From: Ensifer adhaerens
Lineage (GTDB): Bacteria; Pseudomonadota; Alphaproteobacteria; Rhizobiales; Rhizobiaceae
Length of the DNA: 64,000 nucleotides
Direction: 5' to 3'
Assembly (NCBI RefSeq): GCF_020035535.1
Contig: NZ_CP083349.1
Span: 4,127,018 to 4,191,017 of the forward strand
A model generated the notes under the pieces. The model did not search any database, was not told the DNA's origin, and saw nothing but the letters and a program-made list of their open reading frames with translations. Below, one piece after another: positions 1 to 8,711 of this stretch. A program made the position numbers and the translations under genes. Position 1 is the stretch's first letter. The number at the start of each line of letters is the position of its first letter.

Positions 1-124
1 CTAGCTGATAGCCGATCTTGTAGAAGGAGACGTCGTTTCCGAGCGTCGAGACGATCTTCTCGGCATCGGTGATCGTCGGAAGGTCGAGGCCTACGATCAG
101 TCTGTCGCGCGCGGTTTCGGTCAT
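1..124 (-). CDS. pyrF: Orotidine 5'-phosphate decarboxylase, N-terminal part (cut by window edge)
   Basis: The reverse strand reads 41 codons from an ATG at 124 to the window edge. The peptide starts [16 protein letters not shown] and continues to FYKIGYQL, which is the typical beta-1 strand (GLDLP with the substrate-binding Asp) and beta-2 strand (FYKIG with a conserved Lys) of OMP decarboxylase. The enzyme makes UMP from OMP in the last step of pyrimidine synthesis in the cytoplasm. It lies just downstream of the histidine phosphatase gene on the same strand, with a 3-base gap, so the two are probably co-transcribed. The rest of the gene is outside the window. The family call rests on the short visible part, but the motifs are characteristic. 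Confidence 0.85.
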   Translation of the reverse strand, partial: MTETARDRLIVGLDLPTITDAEKIVSTLGNDVSFYKIGYQL

Positions 125-127
125 CGT

Positions 128-715
128 CTACATCCCCTGCCAGTGTTCCATCGGGGTCCAGTCGCACGCGACGGCTCGATCCGCAAGGCGGAAAGCGAAG
201 ACGTTGCCGCCGCCACCACCCTTCTGGTCGGCGGCACGCGAGATCGGCGCGCCGAGCAGCCGGCATTTCAGGAGGGTGCCGACGCCGCCATGGCCGACGA
301 AGGCGATCGGGATCTTCGGATCGTGGACGTCGAGGACGCGAAGGATCGCGTCCGCGATGCGGGTCTGGGCGTCGATCGCGCGCTCCCAGCCCTTGAAGCT
401 CTCGGTCGGATTGGCGAAGAACCAGTCGGCCGCCTTCTCGAATTCCGGCGGCGGCAGGAAGCCCGTGGCGGAGCGATCGTTCTCGCCCATGTCGTGATGG
501 ATCTCGACGGTGGTGCCGGCCGCATCGGCCAGCAGTTGTGCCGTCTCGACCGCCTTGGTTTCGTCGCTCGAGACGATCCTCCCGAGCGAACGCACCCACG
601 GCAATGATGCGGTGAGGGCCGCGCGCTCGCGGCCAACAGCCGAAAGCCCCCATTTGGGGACGGGCACGTCCGGATCGATCTGGACCTGCGGATGGGTGAC
701 GTAGACGCCGAGCAT
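128..715 (-). CDS. Histidine phosphatase family protein with altered RHG motif
   Basis: 195 residues. The fold signature is visible: an N-terminal YVTHPQVQID at residues 5-14 where family members usually have RHG, a helix with SSDETKAVETAQLL at about 49-62 (normally SSPLxRAxQTA), and the second catalytic histidine in FVGHGG at 139-144. His8 and His142 are kept, but the arginine before the first histidine is Thr and the Arg of the second motif is Lys. A glycine run (QKGGGGGN) is near residue 165. The substrate cannot be named. The gene sits between pmtA and pyrF on the same strand, 4 bases after pmtA. I chose the ATG at 715 because the open frame further upstream overlaps pmtA and looks non-coding. 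Confidence 0.8.
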   Translation of the reverse strand: MLGVYVTHPQVQIDPDVPVPKWGLSAVGRERAALTASLPWVRSLGRIVSSDETKAVETAQLLADAAGTTVEIHHDMGENDRSATGFLPPPEFEKAADWFFANPTESFKGWERAIDAQTRIADAILRVLDVHDPKIPIAFVGHGGVGTLLKCRLLGAPISRAADQKGGGGGNVFAFRLADRAVACDWTPMEHWQGM

Positions 716-719
716 CCCG

Positions 720-1322
720 TCAGTGCGCCCGGCGATAGACCCAGAGCTGTGCCGGCGGGATGTTGCGCACGACGAAGTCGAGATGCTGGATGCTGTAACG
801 ATCCGGCATGGCGACGACGGGCGAAAGCGGCCCGTAGGAAATCTGCACCACCGGCCGACCGACCGGGATGCGCGACAGCAGGTCATCGATCAGTTCGACG
901 CGCCGATGCATGGGGAAGTTCAGGAGCGGAACCGCAGAGACGACGCTGTCGAAGGTCTGGCCCTTCAGTTCGCCAAGAGTGTGTTCCAGATCGAAGGCGT
1001 CGCCATTGACGAAGTTCACGCCGGCGAAGTTGGCCCTGAGCTGGTTATAGAAGTCGGTGGAGTATTCGACCGAGACAAGGCTCTCTGCGGGCAGGCCGCG
1101 TTCCAGAATCGCCTTGGTAATGACGCCCGTGCCGGGGCCGAGCTCAAGCACCGGCAGGCCCGAAGCTGGATTGATTACACTCGCCATTCGGCGCGCGGTG
1201 ACGGAAGAGGTCGGCAGAATTGCGCCGACAGCCTTGGCATTGCTCATCCATCCCTTGAAAAAGCGAATTTCCTCATCGAACTTCCGTCCGAGCCGTTCCT
1301 TCACCTTCACGCGCAAATTCAT
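720..1322 (-). CDS. pmtA: Phosphatidylethanolamine N-methyltransferase, rhizobial PmtA type
   Basis: 200 residues, the length of the soluble SAM-dependent rhizobial PmtA enzymes. Motif I, VLELGPGTGVIT, lies at about residues 58-69, and the N-terminal block GWMSNAKAVGAILPTSS (about 25-40) is typical of this subfamily. The enzyme methylates phosphatidylethanolamine stepwise to phosphatidylcholine at the inner membrane. Phosphatidylcholine is a major lipid in rhizobia and is needed for symbiosis in S. meliloti. The start at 1322 is supported by homologous length; an upstream in-frame ATG at 1475 would add 51 residues that do not look like the family. It is followed closely by the histidine phosphatase and pyrF genes. 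Confidence 0.88.
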   Translation of the reverse strand: MNLRVKVKERLGRKFDEEIRFFKGWMSNAKAVGAILPTSSVTARRMASVINPASGLPVLELGPGTGVITKAILERGLPAESLVSVEYSTDFYNQLRANFAGVNFVNGDAFDLEHTLGELKGQTFDSVVSAVPLLNFPMHRRVELIDDLLSRIPVGRPVVQISYGPLSPVVAMPDRYSIQHLDFVVRNIPPAQLWVYRRAH

Positions 1323-1498
1323 TGAACCCCTCAAAACCGTCGTCCTCTCCTCATACGGCCGCCCGCTTATGTCCCCGCTCGATGATTCGAGCCGGCTTGG
1401 ACGGCGGCAATCATAATGTGTCCCCATCTGCGGCAAAAACAAGTCTATCTGCGCCTGAAAGCGTCCGCTTATCAACAGCCGCCGGATGGATCGACCAA

Positions 1499-1532
1499 CA
1501 AAAAACCCGCCACGCGTGGGCGTGACGGGTTG
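1499..1532 (-). terminator. Rho-independent terminator of dnaN
   Basis: On the minus strand the sequence forms a G+C-rich hairpin, with AACCCGTCACGC pairing imperfectly with GCGTGGCGGGTT, directly followed by TTTTTTG. It starts 26 bases after the dnaN stop codon. The U run on the minus strand gives the direction. Confidence 0.8.
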
Positions 1533-1557
1533 GCATTTCGCCTCGCGTCAGACCCGG

Positions 1558-2676
1558 TTACACGCGCATCGGCATGAGCACGTAGAGCGCATCTTCAGCG
1601 GCAAGATCGCGAACGAGCGTCGGCGAACCTGGATCGGCCAGCATGAAGATCGCATCGGTGCCGGTCAGCTGCGAGGTGATGTCGAGCAGATACTTGGCGT
1701 TGAAGCCGATCTCGAGCGGATCGTGATCGTAGCCGACGGGCAGTTCTTCGGTAGCACTGCCGGAATCCGGATTGTTGACCGTCAGCGTCATCTGGCCTTC
1801 GTTCAGCGCCAGCTTGACGGCGCGGCCGCGCTCCGACGAGATCGTCGATACGCGATCGACGGCCTGGGCGAAGGACTGGCAATCGACGCGCAGTTCCTTG
1901 TCGTTGTTGGCTGGGATCACGCGCTGGTAATCCGGGAACGTGCCGTCGATCAGCTTCGAGGTCATGACGATCGAGCCGATGGTGAGGCGGATCTTGGCAT
2001 CGGACACTTCGACCGTGACGACGAGATCCGGATTGTCGAGCAGCTTCTGCAGTTCGCTGACGGTCTTGCGCGGGATGATGATGCCCGGCATGCCCTCGGA
2101 ACCGGATGGCGCTTCCACGTCGGCGCGCGCCAGACGGTGGCCGTCGGTGGCAACGGCGCGCAGCTTCAGCTCGCCCTTGCTCTCGACGGTGTGCACGAAG
2201 ATGCCGTTGAGATAGTAGCGGGTTTCCTCGGTCGAGATCGCGAACTGGGTGCGATCGATCAACATCTTGAGGTCGGTCGCCTTGAGGCGGAACGAGTGCG
2301 AGAAGCTGCCGGCGGTCAGATCCGGGAAGTCGGATTGCGGCAGGCACTGCAGCGAGAACTTGGATCGGCCCGAGGCGACGGTCATCGCCGTGCCCTCGGC
2401 ATTTGTGGCGAGCAGCACTTCCGAACCGTCGGGCAGCTTGCGAACAATGTCGTAGAGCAGGTGCGCCGGCACGGTGGTCGCGCCTGCCTGTTCCACCTGC
2501 GCCGGCGTCGCCTCGGTAATCTCGAGGTCGAGGTCGGTCGCCTTCATTTCGAGGCTGGCGCCGTCGGAACGCAGAAGCACGTTCGAGAGGATCGGGATCG
2601 TGTTTCGCCGCTCCACCACGCGGTGCACGTGGTTCAGCGATTTCAGGAGGTTGGACCGCTCGAGAGTAATGCGCAT
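1558..2676 (-). CDS. dnaN: DNA polymerase III subunit beta (sliding clamp)
   Basis: 372 residues, normal length for the bacterial beta clamp. The N-terminus MRITLERSNLLKSLNHVHRV, the block RRNTIPILSNVLL (about 23-35), and the C-terminal end DALYVLMPMRV match the family closely, covering all three clamp subdomains. The protein forms the ring that tethers DNA polymerase III and also binds Hda and MutS through its hydrophobic cleft. Here dnaN is not next to dnaA, which in this window would lie more than 60 kb away at the right edge. It is divergent from rsmI and ends at a clear terminator. Confidence 0.97.
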   Translation of the reverse strand: MRITLERSNLLKSLNHVHRVVERRNTIPILSNVLLRSDGASLEMKATDLDLEITEATPAQVEQAGATTVPAHLLYDIVRKLPDGSEVLLATNAEGTAMTVASGRSKFSLQCLPQSDFPDLTAGSFSHSFRLKATDLKMLIDRTQFAISTEETRYYLNGIFVHTVESKGELKLRAVATDGHRLARADVEAPSGSEGMPGIIIPRKTVSELQKLLDNPDLVVTVEVSDAKIRLTIGSIVMTSKLIDGTFPDYQRVIPANNDKELRVDCQSFAQAVDRVSTISSERGRAVKLALNEGQMTLTVNNPDSGSATEELPVGYDHDPLEIGFNAKYLLDITSQLTGTDAIFMLADPGSPTLVRDLAAEDALYVLMPMRV

Positions 2677-2927
2677 GGGATGCCGCTTTCAACCATTGCC
2701 CGGCGGACGAGGCGCCCGCCTGAGCGTCAACTGCGAGTGTCCCGGCCGACGGACCGGAAAGTTGTGGACCGGCAAAATGGCAGAAACAGCGCCCGGAAAG
2801 CAAGGGGTTTGAAGGGTTCTGTCCCCAGATGCGGCGCGTAGCCCCCTGCCTTGCCCTTGCTCTGCCATGGTGGCTCACTCATAAAGACCGGATAGACACA
2901 TCGGCGAGCACGATCAGGACGTTACAG

Positions 2928-3857
2928 GTGGAAAAACAGAAGACAGCGGAACCGGCCGGCGGACAGAGGGAGCGCAGCTATCGCCTGCACAATGTCAGCG
3001 TTCCGGCCCGCCCCCTCGATGGCGCGCTCTATCTGGTGGCGACCCCGATCGGCAATCTTGGCGATATCACTCTGCGTGCGCTGGAGACGTTGGCCGGCGC
3101 CGATGTGCTTGCCTGCGAAGACACACGGGTCACCCGCGTGCTGCTCGACCGCTACGGCATCGTGAACCGGCCCTATGCCTACCACGAGCACAATGCGGAC
3201 GAGGCCGGCCCCCGGCTGCTTGCAGCACTCGCCGAAGGGCGATCGGTAGCGCTGGTTTCCGATGCCGGCACACCGCTCGTCTCCGACCCCGGCTACCGGC
3301 TGGGCCAGCTTGCGATCGAAGCCGGGCACCGCGTCGTGCCAATCCCCGGCGCCTCGGCGCCGCTCGCAGCGCTCGTCGGTTCCGGCCTGCCGAACGACGC
3401 TTTCCTCTTTGCCGGTTTCCTGCCGACCAAGGACAAGGCGAAACGCGATCGTCTCAGGGAATTGGCAACTGTGCCGGCGACAATCATGTTCTTTGAATCG
3501 CCGCACCGGATCGCCGCAACGGTAGCGGCCGCCTCAGAGGTGCTGGGCGAGGGCAGAAGGGCCGCCGTCTGCCGCGAGCTCACCAAGACCTTCGAGGAGT
3601 TCCGCCGCGGCACGCTCGGCGAGCTTGCCGCCCATTATGAAGAGGCAGGGGCGGTGAAGGGCGAGATCGTGCTCGTCATCGGCCCGCCGGATGCCGCACC
3701 AGAGCCGGAAGCGGCCGATGTCGACGCGTTGCTTACGCGTCTCGTCGCCGACATGCCGGCCGGCAAGGCGGCGACCGAGGCCGCCCGCCAGACGGGCTTG
3801 CCGCGCAAGGAACTTTATGACCGGCTGCTGCAACTGAAGGAGCGCCATGACGACTGA
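2928..3857 (+). CDS. rsmI: 16S rRNA (cytidine1402-2'-O)-methyltransferase
   Basis: 309 residues from the GTG at 2928. The tetrapyrrole-methylase fold is evident from LYLVATPIGNLGDITLRAL near residues 29-47, ACEDTRVTRVLL, VSDAGTPLVSDPGYRL and IPGASAPLAAL, all RsmI hallmarks. The enzyme 2'-O-methylates C1402 in the decoding centre of 16S rRNA, working with RsmH on the same nucleotide. The GTG start is chosen because AGGA lies 8 bases upstream (2916-2919). The open frame continues upstream to 2829 but without family similarity. The end overlaps yraN by 11 bases, so translation is coupled. It is divergent from dnaN. Confidence 0.93.
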   Translation: MEKQKTAEPAGGQRERSYRLHNVSVPARPLDGALYLVATPIGNLGDITLRALETLAGADVLACEDTRVTRVLLDRYGIVNRPYAYHEHNADEAGPRLLAALAEGRSVALVSDAGTPLVSDPGYRLGQLAIEAGHRVVPIPGASAPLAALVGSGLPNDAFLFAGFLPTKDKAKRDRLRELATVPATIMFFESPHRIAATVAAASEVLGEGRRAAVCRELTKTFEEFRRGTLGELAAHYEEAGAVKGEIVLVIGPPDAAPEPEAADVDALLTRLVADMPAGKAATEAARQTGLPRKELYDRLLQLKERHDD

Positions 3858-4215
3858 TGCGGGCGATCGGCGGAAGCTGAAGGCGCTCAGGCGGGGATAC
3901 CTCGCCGAGTATCGCGCGGCGCTCTGCCTGTTGTTGAAGGGCTACCGTATCGTCGCCATGCGCCACCGCACCAAGCTCGGCGAGATCGACATCATCGCTC
4001 GGCGCGGCGATCTCATCGCCTGCGTCGAGGTGAAGGCCCGCCGCTCGGCTGAAGAAGGCGTCTTCGCGGTGACGGCCACCGCGCAAAAGCGCATACGTGC
4101 CGCGAGCGATCTCTGGCTGGCCAAACAACCGGATTTCAACAGACTTTCAGTACGTTACGATATCGTCACGGTGACGCCGTGGGGTTGGCCGCGGCATCTG
4201 CCGGATGCCTTCTGA
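3847..4215 (+). CDS. YraN family protein (UPF0102), putative endonuclease-fold
   Basis: 122 residues with the UPF0102 pattern: RRGYLAEYRAALCLLLKGY (about 16-34), then GEIDIIARRGDLIACVEVKAR (about 45-65), which is the E-x-D ... E-V-K core of restriction-endonuclease-like folds. The biochemical role is not settled. It overlaps the rsmI 3' end by 11 bases, the same pairing seen in many proteobacteria. In the S. meliloti order as I recall it gshB follows directly; here the ugp cluster lies in between. Confidence 0.88.
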   Translation: MTTDAGDRRKLKALRRGYLAEYRAALCLLLKGYRIVAMRHRTKLGEIDIIARRGDLIACVEVKARRSAEEGVFAVTATAQKRIRAASDLWLAKQPDFNRLSVRYDIVTVTPWGWPRHLPDAF

Positions 4216-4307
4216 GGCGGCGCGGCCGAGGAGAAAATGGTTGATGCGTTCCGTCCGCGCCGCGACTTGGAACATATTCTCGAATTTGTAATCGTTCCGA
4301 CACAAAA

Positions 4308-4335
4308 GCGTAACCAGCCTGTCATTGAAGGTCAC
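4308..4335 (+). promoter_or_regulatory. Possible PHO-box-like element upstream of ugpB (weak)
   Basis: The gap before ugpB has CTGTCAT at 4319-4325, followed after 3 bases by AGGTCAC (5 of 7 to the PhoB half-site CTGTCAC) and preceded 11 bases earlier by GCGTAAC (4 of 7). PhoB control of ugp operons is known in E. coli and rhizobia. The 10-bp spacing of the second pair is not the usual 11 bp, so this is only a candidate. Confidence 0.3.
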
Positions 4336-4374
4336 TAGTCCACTGCCATCCGTAATCCGGTGGAGAGGACAGTC

Positions 4375-5673
4375 ATGTTCAAGAAGTTTTCGCTCGCAGC
4401 CCTTACAATTGCTTTTTCCGCAACGTCGTCGTTTGCCGCAACCAACATCACCTGGTGGCACGGCATGGCCGGCCGCAACGGCGAAGTCATCAATGAAGTT
4501 TCCAAGAAGTTCAACGAAGCCCAGAGCGCCTGCGCGCTGACCCCGGTTTCGAAGGGCACCTACGAGGAAGCGCTCGCGTCCGGTATCGCCGCATTCCGCT
4601 CGGGCGAGCAGCCGAACATCCTGCAGGTCTTCGACGCTGGCGCCGCCACGATCATCAATGCCAAGGGCGCAGTCATCCCGGCCGAAGACCTGATCATCAA
4701 GGCCGGCCACAACTTCGACCGCAATGCCTTCATCGACGGCGTGCGCTACTTCTACGCCGACAGCGAAGGCAAGTTCGTCGGCATGCCGTTCAACTCCTCG
4801 GCGCCGATCATGTACATCAACGACGAAGCCCTGAAAAAGGCCGGCGTCGAAGCGCCGAAGACCTGGGAAGAGTTCGAAGCCGCGGCGCCCAAGCTGAAGG
4901 AAGCCGGCTACATCCCGCTCGTCCAGTCGCAGCTGACCTGGCAGTTCACGGAGAACTTCTTCTCCCGCAACAACATCCAGTTCGCCACCAACAACAACGG
5001 CTATGACGCCGTCGTCGACACGCAGCTGAAGGTCACCGACCCGAACCTCATCATGATGTTCGACAAGCTCAAGGCTTGGAAGGACGAAGGCTATTTCGCC
5101 TTCTACGGTGCCGGCTGGAACGACAACCAGAAGGTCTTCGAAGAAGGCAAGGCCGCGTTCTGGATCGGCTCGTCGGGCTCCTTCGGTGGCCTGCAGAAGA
5201 CGGCGCAGATGCCGTTCTCCGCGACCTTCCTGCCCTACTGGGGTTCCATCAAGGGCGCCGGCACCAACTCCTTCATCGGTGGTGCTGCTCTCTTTGCCAT
5301 GTCCGGCAAGTCGGATGAAGAAAACAAGTGCGTTGCCGACTTCTTCCAGTTCCTGACCTCGCCTGAGATCCAGTATTTCTACCACAAGGCCACCGGCTAT
5401 GTGGCCATCACCAAGGCAGCCTACGAGCTTGCCCAGAAGGACGGCTACTACAAGGAAAAGCCGGTTGCCGAAGTCGGCATCAAGCAGCTGATGCTGCCGG
5501 CCGGCGACTGGTCGAAGGGCTACCGCCTCGGCTTCTACCCGCAGATCCGCGAAATCATGGAGCGCGAATACGGCCGCATCTTCTCGGGCGAAACGACCGT
5601 CAAGGACGCTTTCGACACGATCGAGAAGGAAGGCAACGAGCTTCTCGCTCGCTTTGCCAAGACCGCCGGCTGA
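4375..5673 (+). CDS. ugpB: sn-glycerol-3-phosphate ABC transporter, periplasmic binding protein
   Basis: 432 residues. A Sec signal peptide (MFKKFSLAALTIAF..., cleavage probably after SFA at residue 21) is followed by ITWWHGMAGRNGEVINEV, the start of mature UgpB-type binding proteins. Blocks such as GMPFNSSAPIMYIN and FFSRNNIQFATNNNG also fit UgpB rather than general sugar binders. It captures glycerol-3-phosphate, or glycerophosphodiesters, in the periplasm for UgpAEC. I chose the ATG at 4375 because GGAGAGGA sits 5 bases upstream; an in-frame start 15 bases earlier would lie inside that site. First gene of a five-gene operon. Confidence 0.9.
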   Translation: MFKKFSLAALTIAFSATSSFAATNITWWHGMAGRNGEVINEVSKKFNEAQSACALTPVSKGTYEEALASGIAAFRSGEQPNILQVFDAGAATIINAKGAVIPAEDLIIKAGHNFDRNAFIDGVRYFYADSEGKFVGMPFNSSAPIMYINDEALKKAGVEAPKTWEEFEAAAPKLKEAGYIPLVQSQLTWQFTENFFSRNNIQFATNNNGYDAVVDTQLKVTDPNLIMMFDKLKAWKDEGYFAFYGAGWNDNQKVFEEGKAAFWIGSSGSFGGLQKTAQMPFSATFLPYWGSIKGAGTNSFIGGAALFAMSGKSDEENKCVADFFQFLTSPEIQYFYHKATGYVAITKAAYELAQKDGYYKEKPVAEVGIKQLMLPAGDWSKGYRLGFYPQIREIMEREYGRIFSGETTVKDAFDTIEKEGNELLARFAKTAG

Positions 5674-5678
5674 TTTCC

Positions 5679-6680
5679 ATGTCGACCGCGACAGATCTCC
5701 TCCCCGCGGCGCGGGGAGGGACCGGAACAAAGACCGGGGGGCGTCGCTTCGGCGCTTTCCGGCTTTTCGGTGGCCAGTCGAGCGGAGGGGAAAGCGCTGC
5801 CAAGCGCGTTCAGTTCTCCTCGCCGTTCCTGCCTTACCTCTTCCTCGCGCCACAGCTCGCGATCATCTTCATCTTCTTCTACTGGCCGTCGGTTCAGGCG
5901 ATCCAGTCGTCCTTCTATCTCGAAGATCCCTTCGGCTTCGGCTCGACCTTCGTCGGCATGACCAACTACACCGACGTGCTGAAATCAGGCGAATATCTAG
6001 GCATTGCCCGCTTCACCGCGGTCTTCACGGCGCTCGTCACCTTCTTCGCGCTGTCGATCGGCCTGCTGCTCGCCGTCAAGGCCGATGGCGTGATCCGCGG
6101 CAACGCCGCCTACAGGACGCTGCTGATCTGGGTCTATGCCATTGCCCCGCCGGTCGCCGGCCTCATCGGCATGATGTTCTTCGATCAGCATATTGGCCCG
6201 ATCGTCGAGCTCGCCCGCTGGTTCGGCTGGGATATCAAGGTTGGCCTGAACTACTTCGACACTGCCTTCTCCATGGTGGTCGTCTCGGTGTGGAAGCAGA
6301 TCCCCTATAATTTCATCTTCTTCCTCTCAGGGCTTCAGGGCATTCCGGTCTCGGTGCGCGAGGCAGCGGCGATCGATTGCCGCTCCGGCTTCCGCCGCTT
6401 CTGGACCGTTATCCTGCCGCTGCTCGCGCCGACCGCCTTCTTCCTTCTGATCATCAACGTCACCTATGCGCTGTTCGACACTTTCGGCGTCATCGACGTG
6501 ATGGTGAAGGACAAGGCCGCCAACAATCCGATCACCCTTGTCTACAAGGTCTACATGGACGGTTTCCGCGGCAACGATCTGGGCGGCTCCTCGGCCCAGT
6601 CGGTGATCCTGATGCTGATCGTCTTCGTGCTCACCATCTTCCAGTTCCGCTTCATCGAGCGGCGCGTGCACTACAACTGA
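5679..6680 (+). CDS. ugpA: sn-glycerol-3-phosphate ABC transporter, permease (UgpA)
   Basis: 333 residues, about 40 longer than typical UgpA (E. coli about 295). The permease body begins at about residue 46 (FSSPFLPYLFLAPQLAIIFIFFYWPSV), with six predicted membrane spans and the cytoplasmic EAA loop VREAAAIDCRSGFRRFW. The first 40 residues are rich in Gly, Arg and Ser and contain a perfect 9-bp inverted repeat at 5699-5719 like the intergenic palindromes elsewhere in this window. No ATG, GTG or TTG occurs in frame between 5679 and the permease body, so the extension appears to be translated. It starts 5 bases after ugpB with no clear ribosome-binding site, suggesting translational coupling. 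Confidence 0.88.
   Translation: MSTATDLLPAARGGTGTKTGGRRFGAFRLFGGQSSGGESAAKRVQFSSPFLPYLFLAPQLAIIFIFFYWPSVQAIQSSFYLEDPFGFGSTFVGMTNYTDVLKSGEYLGIARFTAVFTALVTFFALSIGLLLAVKADGVIRGNAAYRTLLIWVYAIAPPVAGLIGMMFFDQHIGPIVELARWFGWDIKVGLNYFDTAFSMVVVSVWKQIPYNFIFFLSGLQGIPVSVREAAAIDCRSGFRRFWTVILPLLAPTAFFLLIINVTYALFDTFGVIDVMVKDKAANNPITLVYKVYMDGFRGNDLGGSSAQSVILMLIVFVLTIFQFRFIERRVHYN
5699..5719. repeat. Palindrome inside the ugpA 5' coding region
   Basis: CCTCCCCGC, three bases GGC, then GCGGGGAGG: a perfect 9-bp inverted repeat. The core resembles the CTCCCCGC/GCGGGGAG palindromes at 37330-37354 and 45731-45756. Here it lies within codons 7-14 of ugpA, in the N-terminal part that other UgpA proteins lack. Confidence 0.7.
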
Positions 6681-6681
6681 G

Positions 6682-7533
6682 GTGGGGCCGATGTATCGCA
6701 CCAAGATTTTCGACCACGTCATCCTCATGTTCGGCGTCTTCATCATGGTGGCGCCGGTTGTCGTCGCCTTCATGACCTCGACGCACGAGGCAGCCGATAT
6801 CCACCGCAATGGCCTCAGCCTCACCTGGGGTGGCCATTTCGTCGAAACCTATCAGACCGTGCTGACGCGGGAGGGCGGCTTCACCGGCAAGATCACCGGC
6901 TTCAACATGATGCTGAACTCGATGATCCTCGGCCTGGGCTTCGCCGTCGGCAAGATTGTGCTGTCGATGCTGGCCGCCTATGCGCTGGTCTACTTCCGCT
7001 TTCCGCTGGCGACGTTCTTCTTCTGGGTGATCTTCACGACGCTGCTCCTGCCGCTCGAAGTGCGCATCCTTCCCTCCTACGAAGTGATGAACACGCTGAA
7101 GCTGACGAACACCTATACCGGCCTGATCGTGCCGCTGCTGGCGTCTGCGACCGGCACCTTCTATTTCCGGCAGTTCTTCAAGTCGGTGCCGGACGAGCTG
7201 CTTGAGGCGGCGCGCATCGATGGCGCCGGACCCTTCAAGTTCTTCATCGATGTGCTGGTGCCGCTCTCGCGCACCATGATGGCAGCGATCTTCATCATCA
7301 TGTTCGTCTATGGCTGGAACCAGTATCTCTGGCCGACGCTGATGACCACGGACGAAGGCTTCTTCACGCTGGTGCGTGGCATCAAGCAGATCCTGCTCGT
7401 CTGGGTCGGCTCGAACATTCCTGATTACAACGAGGCCTTTGCACTGGCGATCCTCGCCATGCTGCCGCCTGTGATGATCGTGGTGATCTTCCAGCGCTGG
7501 TTCATCAAGGGCCTGACGGAAAGCGACAAGTAA
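6682..7533 (+). CDS. ugpE: sn-glycerol-3-phosphate ABC transporter, permease (UgpE)
   Basis: 283 residues, the usual length (E. coli 281). The protein is an inner-membrane permease with about six spans and the EAA loop at about residues 173-192 ([20 protein letters not shown]), where UgpC docks. The [28 protein letters not shown] block near residue 210 is characteristic of UgpE. It pairs with UgpA to form the channel. The ATG follows the ugpA stop after one base, so the two are translationally coupled. Confidence 0.92.
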   Translation: MGPMYRTKIFDHVILMFGVFIMVAPVVVAFMTSTHEAADIHRNGLSLTWGGHFVETYQTVLTREGGFTGKITGFNMMLNSMILGLGFAVGKIVLSMLAAYALVYFRFPLATFFFWVIFTTLLLPLEVRILPSYEVMNTLKLTNTYTGLIVPLLASATGTFYFRQFFKSVPDELLEAARIDGAGPFKFFIDVLVPLSRTMMAAIFIIMFVYGWNQYLWPTLMTTDEGFFTLVRGIKQILLVWVGSNIPDYNEAFALAILAMLPPVMIVVIFQRWFIKGLTESDK

Positions 7534-7598
7534 GCGGAGCAGCGGCGGGACGAACGTTCCGCCCGCTCCTGAAACCTACCAATTCAACGGAGGCAGCC

Positions 7599-8711
7599 AT
7601 GGCGGCCATAACCATCGCCGAGGTCTCGAAGATCTATCACGGCAATGTCGAGGCGGTGAAATCCGTCTCGATCGACATCGAGGACGGCGAATTCATCGTG
7701 CTGGTCGGCCCGTCCGGCTGCGGCAAGTCCACGCTCCTGCGCATGGTCGCTGGCCTTGAAACGATCTCCAAGGGCACGGTGACGATCGGTTCGCGCGTCA
7801 TCAACGACGTCGATCCGGCCGAGCGCGATATCGCCATGGTCTTCCAGAACTACGCGCTCTATCCGCACATGACCGTTTATGAAAACCTCGCCTACGGCCT
7901 GAAGAACCGCAAGACGCCGAAGGCCGAGATCGACGCCCGCGTCGCCGAAGCCGCGCGCATGCTGGAGATCGAGCCCTATCTTTCCCGCAAGCCCCGCGCT
8001 CTCTCGGGCGGCCAGCGCCAGCGCGTCGCGATGGGCCGAGCCATCGTGCGCAAGCCGGCGGCCTTCCTCTTCGACGAGCCGCTTTCCAACCTTGACGCCA
8101 AGCTGCGCGTCTCCATGCGCGGCGAGATCAAGCGGCTGCAGAAGCGGCTCGGCACGACCTCCCTCTATGTCACACACGACCAGCTCGAGGCGATGACGCT
8201 CGCCGATCGGCTTGTGGTGCTGAACGGCGGCCGCATCGAGCAGATCGGCCAGCCGCTCGATGTCTATCACCGTCCGGCCTCGACCTTCGTTGCGAGCTTC
8301 ATCGGCTCGCCGGCAATGAACCTGATCAAGGGGCAGATCGAAGGCGGCAGGCTGCAGATCGGCCTCTACCGGATAGACCTCGCCGGCCGCGCGCCGGTGG
8401 AGGGCGCTGTGACCGTTGGCCTGCGCGCCGAGGATCTCCGGCTTGCCGGCGTAGGCGAAGACGCGATGCTGTTCCAGGTCGACTATGTCGAGGAACTAGG
8501 CGCCCAGCGGCTCGTACATGGCACCATCGAGGGGCAGGCCCTCACCATTGCGCTGTCGCCGGAAACGCCGCTGTCGGGCGATCTCGCTGTGACCATCGCC
8601 GTCGACCGCCTCCATTTCTTCTCGCCGGAGACCGGCAAGCGGCTGGAGCGCGGCACGTCGTTTGCGGGCGAAGCTCCGGCGCAAACCCTTCGCCTGGAGA
8701 CCGCATCGTGA
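7599..8711 (+). CDS. ugpC: sn-glycerol-3-phosphate ABC transporter, ATP-binding protein
   Basis: 370 residues. Walker [10 protein letters not shown] at 37-45, Q-loop at about 81, [17 protein letters not shown] signature near 133, Walker [15 protein letters not shown] near 157, and a switch His in [11 protein letters not shown]-terminal OB-type regulatory domain (about 240-360) is typical of the MalK/UgpC family. It energises uptake through UgpAE. The 65-bp gap from ugpE contains an imperfect hairpin (about 7539-7579) and GGAGGCAGCC just before the ATG. The last four bases overlap the next gene. Confidence 0.92.
   Translation: MAAITIAEVSKIYHGNVEAVKSVSIDIEDGEFIVLVGPSGCGKSTLLRMVAGLETISKGTVTIGSRVINDVDPAERDIAMVFQNYALYPHMTVYENLAYGLKNRKTPKAEIDARVAEAARMLEIEPYLSRKPRALSGGQRQRVAMGRAIVRKPAAFLFDEPLSNLDAKLRVSMRGEIKRLQKRLGTTSLYVTHDQLEAMTLADRLVVLNGGRIEQIGQPLDVYHRPASTFVASFIGSPAMNLIKGQIEGGRLQIGLYRIDLAGRAPVEGAVTVGLRAEDLRLAGVGEDAMLFQVDYVEELGAQRLVHGTIEGQALTIALSPETPLSGDLAVTIAVDRLHFFSPETGKRLERGTSFAGEAPAQTLRLETAS

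Noticed and set aside
4147..5853. Long open frame on the minus strand opposite ugpB
   Set aside because: It mirrors the codon pattern of ugpB in G+C-rich DNA and its product has no recognisable domain; ugpB is a strong gene on the other strand.
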